A DNA stretch of 10,815 nt, from positions 1-10,815 of the forward strand of contig DFKO01000132.1 of NCBI GenBank assembly GCA_002373855.1, given 5' to 3'. Source of the DNA: Lachnospiraceae bacterium UBA3643. Its GTDB lineage: Bacteria > Bacillota > Clostridia > Lachnospirales > Lachnospiraceae. Positions 7,307 through 10,815 of this stretch are shown piece by piece (the stretch's first letter is position 1; every line of letters begins with the position of its first letter). The position numbers and the translations under genes were made by a program. The notes under the pieces are model-generated. The model did not search any database and had not been told where the DNA came from. It worked only from the letters and a program-made list of their open reading frames with translations.

Positions 7307-8782
7307 ATGAGCGGAAAATATATTATGTCTTTTGATGCAGGTACCACATCTGTACGTGCAATCATCTTTGATAAGGAGAGCCATGTGGTGAGTGTGGCCC
7401 AGAAGGAATTTGAGCAGATATATCCAAAGCCCGGCTGGGTGGAACACAATCCTATCGAGATATGGTCGGCCCAGGTCGGCGTGGCCAGTGAGGCCATGGC
7501 GAAAGCAGGAGTGACGTACGAGGATATCGAAGCCATCGGTATCACCAATCAGAGAGAAACCACAATAGTATGGGACAAACATACGGGACAGCCCGTATAT
7601 AACGGCATCGTATGGCAGTGCAGGCGTACAGCCGATTATTGCAATTCCATCTCGGATCACAAAAAGAGTATAAAAGAAAAAACAGGACTCGTCCTTGATC
7701 CGTATTTCTCAGCCACAAAACTAAAATGGATACTCGATAATGTAGAGGGCGCAAGGGAGAGGGCTGAAAAAGGCGACTTGTTATTTGGTACAGTCGAGAC
7801 ATGGCTTATCTGGAAACTGACAAAAGGAGCGGCACATATCACCGACTACTCAAACGCATCGCGGACAATGCTCTTTAATATAAAAACGCTTGAATGGGAT
7901 GAGGATATACTAAAGTTTCTGGATATACCAAAGGAGATGCTGCCAAAGCCGGTGCCAAACAGTATGATTTACGGTGAGACATCCCCTGAGTTTTTTGGAG
8001 GCAGGATCAGGATCGCAGGAGCTGCGGGAGATCAGCAGGCGGCGCTCTTTGGACAGAAATGTTTTGAGATAGGCGACCTTAAAAATACCTATGGTACAGG
8101 CTGCTTTTTACTTATGAATGTCGGAGAGACTCCTGTATTTTCTGATGAATCTTTAGTCACCACTGTTGCGTGGGGATTAAACGGGAAAGTTAATTATGCC
8201 CTTGAAGGATCCGTATTTATCGGAGGAGCTGTCGTAAAGTGGCTCCGTGATGAGATGGGGATGATAGTCAACGTGGCGGATACAAATGAGCTTGCCATGA
8301 AGGTTAATGACACAAACGGATGCTATGTGGTCCCGGCGTTTACAGGCCTCGGCGCTCCGTACTGGAAACCGGAGGCGAGAGGCATCATATGCGGACTGAC
8401 AAGAGGTGTCAACAGATATCATATTATAAGGGCATCCCTTGACTCCATTGCATATCAGGTCAATGACATCATAGAAGCCATGCAGAAATGCTTTGACGGC
8501 CATGTAAACAAGCTGCGGGTAGACGGCGGAGCCAGCAAAAATGATTATCTCATGCAGACCCAGGCAGATTTGAGTAATGTATCGGTGATACGGCCGGCAA
8601 ATGTAGAGACGACAGCCCTCGGAGCCGCATATTTAGCCGGACTGGCTGTGGGATTCTGGAAGGATACAAATGAAATTTCCGTTGAAAACGGAGATGCTTC
8701 AGAGTTCGTCCCGAAAATAGAACCCGGTAAGCGCTCCGATATGCTAAAGGGATGGAAAGACGCAGTCGGGATGCTTATTTAG
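7307..8782 (+). CDS. glpK: Glycerol kinase
   Basis: A 491-residue FGGY-family kinase that converts glycerol plus ATP to glycerol-3-phosphate in the cytoplasm. Seen are the phosphate-binding loop DAGTTS (10-15), the glycerol-contacting NQRETT with R83-E84, DPYFSATK at 131-138, the catalytic aspartate D242 in [20 protein letters not shown], and the C-terminal GGASKND. Length is normal (about 500). I chose the ATG at 7307, since [15 protein letters not shown] begins as the family does; a TTG four codons earlier is in frame but inside the upstream gene. The ATG follows the hydrolase stop by one base, with GGGGA just upstream. The regulatory loop reads SPEFFGG where many Firmicutes have the HPr-phosphorylated His (YHFYG), so PTS control is probably absent. 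No glycerol facilitator or glycerol-3-phosphate dehydrogenase gene is nearby. Confidence 0.95.
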   Translation: MSGKYIMSFDAGTTSVRAIIFDKESHVVSVAQKEFEQIYPKPGWVEHNPIEIWSAQVGVASEAMAKAGVTYEDIEAIGITNQRETTIVWDKHTGQPVYNGIVWQCRRTADYCNSISDHKKSIKEKTGLVLDPYFSATKLKWILDNVEGARERAEKGDLLFGTVETWLIWKLTKGAAHITDYSNASRTMLFNIKTLEWDEDILKFLDIPKEMLPKPVPNSMIYGETSPEFFGGRIRIAGAAGDQQAALFGQKCFEIGDLKNTYGTGCFLLMNVGETPVFSDESLVTTVAWGLNGKVNYALEGSVFIGGAVVKWLRDEMGMIVNVADTNELAMKVNDTNGCYVVPAFTGLGAPYWKPEARGIICGLTRGVNRYHIIRASLDSIAYQVNDIIEAMQKCFDGHVNKLRVDGGASKNDYLMQTQADLSNVSVIRPANVETTALGAAYLAGLAVGFWKDTNEISVENGDASEFVPKIEPGKRSDMLKGWKDAVGMLI

Positions 8783-8790
8783 CCATATTA

Positions 8791-8799
8791 TGGTAAAAT
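8791..8799 (+). promoter_or_regulatory. Candidate extended -10 promoter for the lipoprotein gene
   Basis: TGGTAAAAT lies eight bases after the glpK stop codon and about 30 bases before the lipoprotein ATG. It is almost identical to the TGATAAAAT element at 5486. No clear -35 is seen 17 bases upstream, where the sequence is the end of glpK. There is no terminator between glpK and the lipoprotein gene, so readthrough could also contribute. Confidence 0.35.
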
Positions 8800-8829
8800 A
8801 TAAAAACATTTTAATTAAGGAGGGAAAAA

Positions 8830-10158
8830 ATGAAAAAAGTAAAAAAAATGTTACTTGCTGTTTTGACACTTGTATTCGTATTTTCACTGAGTGCATGTGA
8901 ATTTCCGGGCATGGGTGATGACGGCAAAGAGGACAAAGACGATGCAGGCAAGATTGAGGCTTCTGTAAAGAAGGTCACAGTTGATGCAGGCAGCGAGGAA
9001 ATCATAGAGATTGAAAACTATGATGACCTTAAGAAACTCAAGTTTGAGGTAGAAGATGAAGACATCGCAGAAGTAGAAGAGACAGATGATGGCGAATATA
9101 CCGTTACAGGTATTTCAGAAGGTAAGACATCTGTCACATTCTCCGCAAAGGATTGTGATGATCTCACCATAAAGATCACTGTAAATGCAGGCGAGGAGCC
9201 TGAACCGGTAGAGATCGAAGTATCGGTTACCGATATCGTTTTAACAGAAGGCGATTCTGCATACTTCACAATTGATAACTATGACGAATTTGACGCTCTT
9301 GATTTTGAATATGATGACAGCGTTGCAGGTGTAAATGAGATCGGAGACGGCGAGTATGAAGTAGTCGGCAACGGCGAGGGTGAGACCGAGATCGTGATTT
9401 CCGCAGAGGAAAGCGAAGAGGTTGTGATATCTGTTACATGTGAAGCACCTGAGTACGAAATCGTAGTAAATGACGAAGGCTATGTGGAATTCGGAACATA
9501 TGAGCAGGACGGCGATGATAGCGAAGCAGAGCCTATTGAGTGGGTAATCCTTGATGAGAATGCTGACGGTTATCTCCTTATCACCAGATATGTAATCGAT
9601 GTACAGCCTATGGACAGCAGGACATCAGGTGATGTGACATGGGAAGACTGCGAGATGAGAGAATGGCTCAACGGCGATTTCTATGACACAGCATTCTCAG
9701 ATGATGAGAAGGAACTGATCGTAACAGTTACAAATGAGAACCCCGATAATGATTATTATGATATTTCCGGTGGTGAGGATACAGACGATAATGTATTTCT
9801 CTTAAGCTTTGATGATGTCATCGAATATTATGATATGGATGTATATTCATCATCCACATATTACGGTGGAGATGAGGAACTCGTTGTAGAGGCTACGACA
9901 TGTGCACTCGATGCCGGCGTATTTGCAGAGGAGATCACACAGACAGATTTTGAAGACTGGGGTCTTGAGGATTATTACAGCGGAGACTGCATCGGCAAAA
10001 CCGGTGTACTCTGGTGGCTTCGTACACCTACAGAGTCGCCTAACGGCAAACCTTCATTCTGCTTTATCCATACAGACGGAGAGGTAGGATATGACCTGTA
10101 CGGTGAGGTTGGCTGTACTGACATCGGTGTCCGCCCGGCAATCTTTATCTCAAAGTAA
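8830..10158 (+). CDS. Acidic surface lipoprotein with two Ig-like repeats and a DUF6273-like C-terminal domain
   Basis: A 442-residue predicted lipoprotein of unknown function. A signal peptide with basic start (KKVKK) and hydrophobic stretch ends in the lipobox LSAC, so C23 should be lipidated and the protein anchored outside the membrane. A short acidic linker follows. Residues about 43-118 and 130-203 form two related repeats, with IENYDDL/IDNYDEF, DGEY and GKTSVTF/GETEIVI in matching positions, resembling BIG2-type Ig-like domains. Residues about 219-440 resemble the DUF6273 domain, with EFGTYEQDG, PIEWVILDE, MREWLNGDFYDTAFSDDEK, WWLRTP and a final GVRPAIFISK, possibly a C-type-lectin/FGE-like fold. 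Asp and Glu are very abundant throughout. The start is supported by AAGGAGGG and the clear signal peptide. A role in cell-surface or polysaccharide binding is only a guess. Confidence 0.82.
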   Translation: MKKVKKMLLAVLTLVFVFSLSACEFPGMGDDGKEDKDDAGKIEASVKKVTVDAGSEEIIEIENYDDLKKLKFEVEDEDIAEVEETDDGEYTVTGISEGKTSVTFSAKDCDDLTIKITVNAGEEPEPVEIEVSVTDIVLTEGDSAYFTIDNYDEFDALDFEYDDSVAGVNEIGDGEYEVVGNGEGETEIVISAEESEEVVISVTCEAPEYEIVVNDEGYVEFGTYEQDGDDSEAEPIEWVILDENADGYLLITRYVIDVQPMDSRTSGDVTWEDCEMREWLNGDFYDTAFSDDEKELIVTVTNENPDNDYYDISGGEDTDDNVFLLSFDDVIEYYDMDVYSSSTYYGGDEELVVEATTCALDAGVFAEEITQTDFEDWGLEDYYSGDCIGKTGVLWWLRTPTESPNGKPSFCFIHTDGEVGYDLYGEVGCTDIGVRPAIFISK

Positions 10159-10198
10159 ATAAAATCAATATTTTTACCGATGTTATGTTAATTCTGTC

Positions 10199-10227
10199 TT
10201 GAATTTAATTTGGGATTTAGATAGAAT
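10199..10227 (+). promoter_or_regulatory. Promoter of gap
   Basis: TTGAAT (10199-10204) and TAGAAT (10222-10227) are separated by exactly 17 bases, each one mismatch from the sigma-A consensus. Transcription should begin near 10234, giving a leader of about 43 bases with AGGAGG at 10260-10265. It is the best-matching promoter in the window and suits a strongly expressed glycolytic gene. No terminator was recognised between the lipoprotein stop and this promoter. Confidence 0.7.
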
Positions 10228-10276
10228 TATTACTGATGCAAATCAAACAAATCTTTTTTAGGAGGAATTTTAAAAA

Positions 10277-10815
10277 ATGGCAGTTAAAGTTGCAATTAAC
10301 GGTTTTGGCCGTATCGGACGTCTTGCTTTCAGACAGATGTTCGGAGCAGAAGGTTATGAGGTAGTAGCTATCAACGATCTTACTTCACCTAAGATGTTAG
10401 CACATCTTCTTAAGTATGATTCATCACAGGGTAAGTACGCTAAGGCTGACACAGTTTCAGCTGGCGAGGATTCAATCACAGTTGACGGAAAGACTCTTAA
10501 GATTTACAAAGAGCCCGACGCTAACAACTGTCCTTGGGGTGAGCTTGGTGTAGACGTAGTTCTTGAGTGCTCAGGATTCTATACATCAAAGGAGAAGGCA
10601 CAGGCACACATCAATGCAGGTGCAAAGAAGGTAGTTATCTCAGCTCCTGCCGGAAACGATCTTCCTACAATCGTTTACAACGTTAACCACAAGACACTTA
10701 CAAAGGATGACAAGATCATCTCTGCAGCTTCATGTACAACAAACTGTCTTGCACCTATGGCTAAGGCTCTTAACGACCTTGCAGGTATCAAGTCTGGTAT
10801 CATGAGCACAATCCA
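10277..10815 (+). CDS. gap: Glyceraldehyde-3-phosphate dehydrogenase, N-terminal part (3' end outside window)
   Basis: The first 179 codons of type I phosphorylating GAPDH, which oxidises glyceraldehyde-3-phosphate to 1,3-bisphosphoglycerate with NAD in glycolysis. The protein opens with [15 protein letters not shown], the Rossmann nucleotide-binding motif. D34 in INDLTS suggests NAD rather than NADP. The catalytic cysteine is C153 in [12 protein letters not shown]. No stop occurs before the window ends, so the gene is cut by the window, not broken. The start follows AGGAGG by 11 bases of A/T-rich sequence. Isoleucine codons are 11 ATC, 2 ATT and no ATA, the sign of a highly expressed gene. 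It has its own promoter, so it should be independent of the lipoprotein gene. Confidence 0.96.
   Translation, partial: MAVKVAINGFGRIGRLAFRQMFGAEGYEVVAINDLTSPKMLAHLLKYDSSQGKYAKADTVSAGEDSITVDGKTLKIYKEPDANNCPWGELGVDVVLECSGFYTSKEKAQAHINAGAKKVVISAPAGNDLPTIVYNVNHKTLTKDDKIISAASCTTNCLAPMAKALNDLAGIKSGIMSTI

Noticed and set aside
7184..7660. 158-codon minus-strand ORF across the hydrolase-glpK junction
   Set aside because: It is antisense to two well-supported genes and shows no family resemblance or initiation signals.
10183..10193. TTATGTTAATT, ten of eleven matches to the XerD arm of dif (TTATGTTAAAT)
   Set aside because: The expected XerC arm (10166-10176) matches poorly, about 5 of 11 to the inverted arm, so a chance hit in AT-rich DNA is likelier. 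A cumulative GC-skew plot and a genus-level dif search would settle it.

Overview
The window reads as ordinary chromosome of an anaerobic, low-GC Firmicute, most likely Lachnospiraceae (Butyrivibrio/Roseburia/Lachnospira type). This is inferred from the Clostridia-style protein families (long PPi-dependent phosphofructokinase, RqcH, class Ic aminotransferase, a DUF6273-like lipoprotein), strong purine-rich ribosome binding sites and AT-rich spacers. All ten recognised genes lie on the + strand. No rRNA, tRNA, CRISPR array, transposon or phage gene was found.

Layout. 1-465 is the 3' end of a PPi-phosphofructokinase gene. 508-1794 is a class Ic (MocR-type) PLP aminotransferase. After a hairpin spacer come rqcH (1874-3625, bacterial ribosome quality control) and nudF (3635-4210, ADP-ribose pyrophosphatase), closed by a UUCG-loop terminator. 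A 288-base AT-rich spacer with promoter-like elements and two hairpins precedes xerD (4499-5383, chromosome dimer resolution), which ends in a very clear intrinsic terminator. A likely operon follows from an extended -10 promoter: a PHP-family histidinol-phosphatase-like gene (5532-6350), a monoacylglycerol-lipase-like alpha/beta hydrolase with a TTG start (6373-7305), and glpK (7307-8782). An acidic lipoprotein with two Ig-like repeats and a DUF6273-like domain lies at 8830-10158. After a near-consensus promoter, the window ends inside gap (10277 onward).

How the genes work together. The two edge genes, PPi-phosphofructokinase and GAPDH, belong to central glycolysis and share the biased codon choice of highly expressed genes. 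The hydrolase and glycerol kinase are one base apart and could form a short route from monoacylglycerol to glycerol-3-phosphate. RqcH, NudF and XerD are housekeeping functions. I found no convincing new multi-gene system. The points most worth checking are the xerD leader, the loss of the usual Firmicutes regulatory histidine in GlpK, the lipase-glpK coupling, and the lipoprotein.
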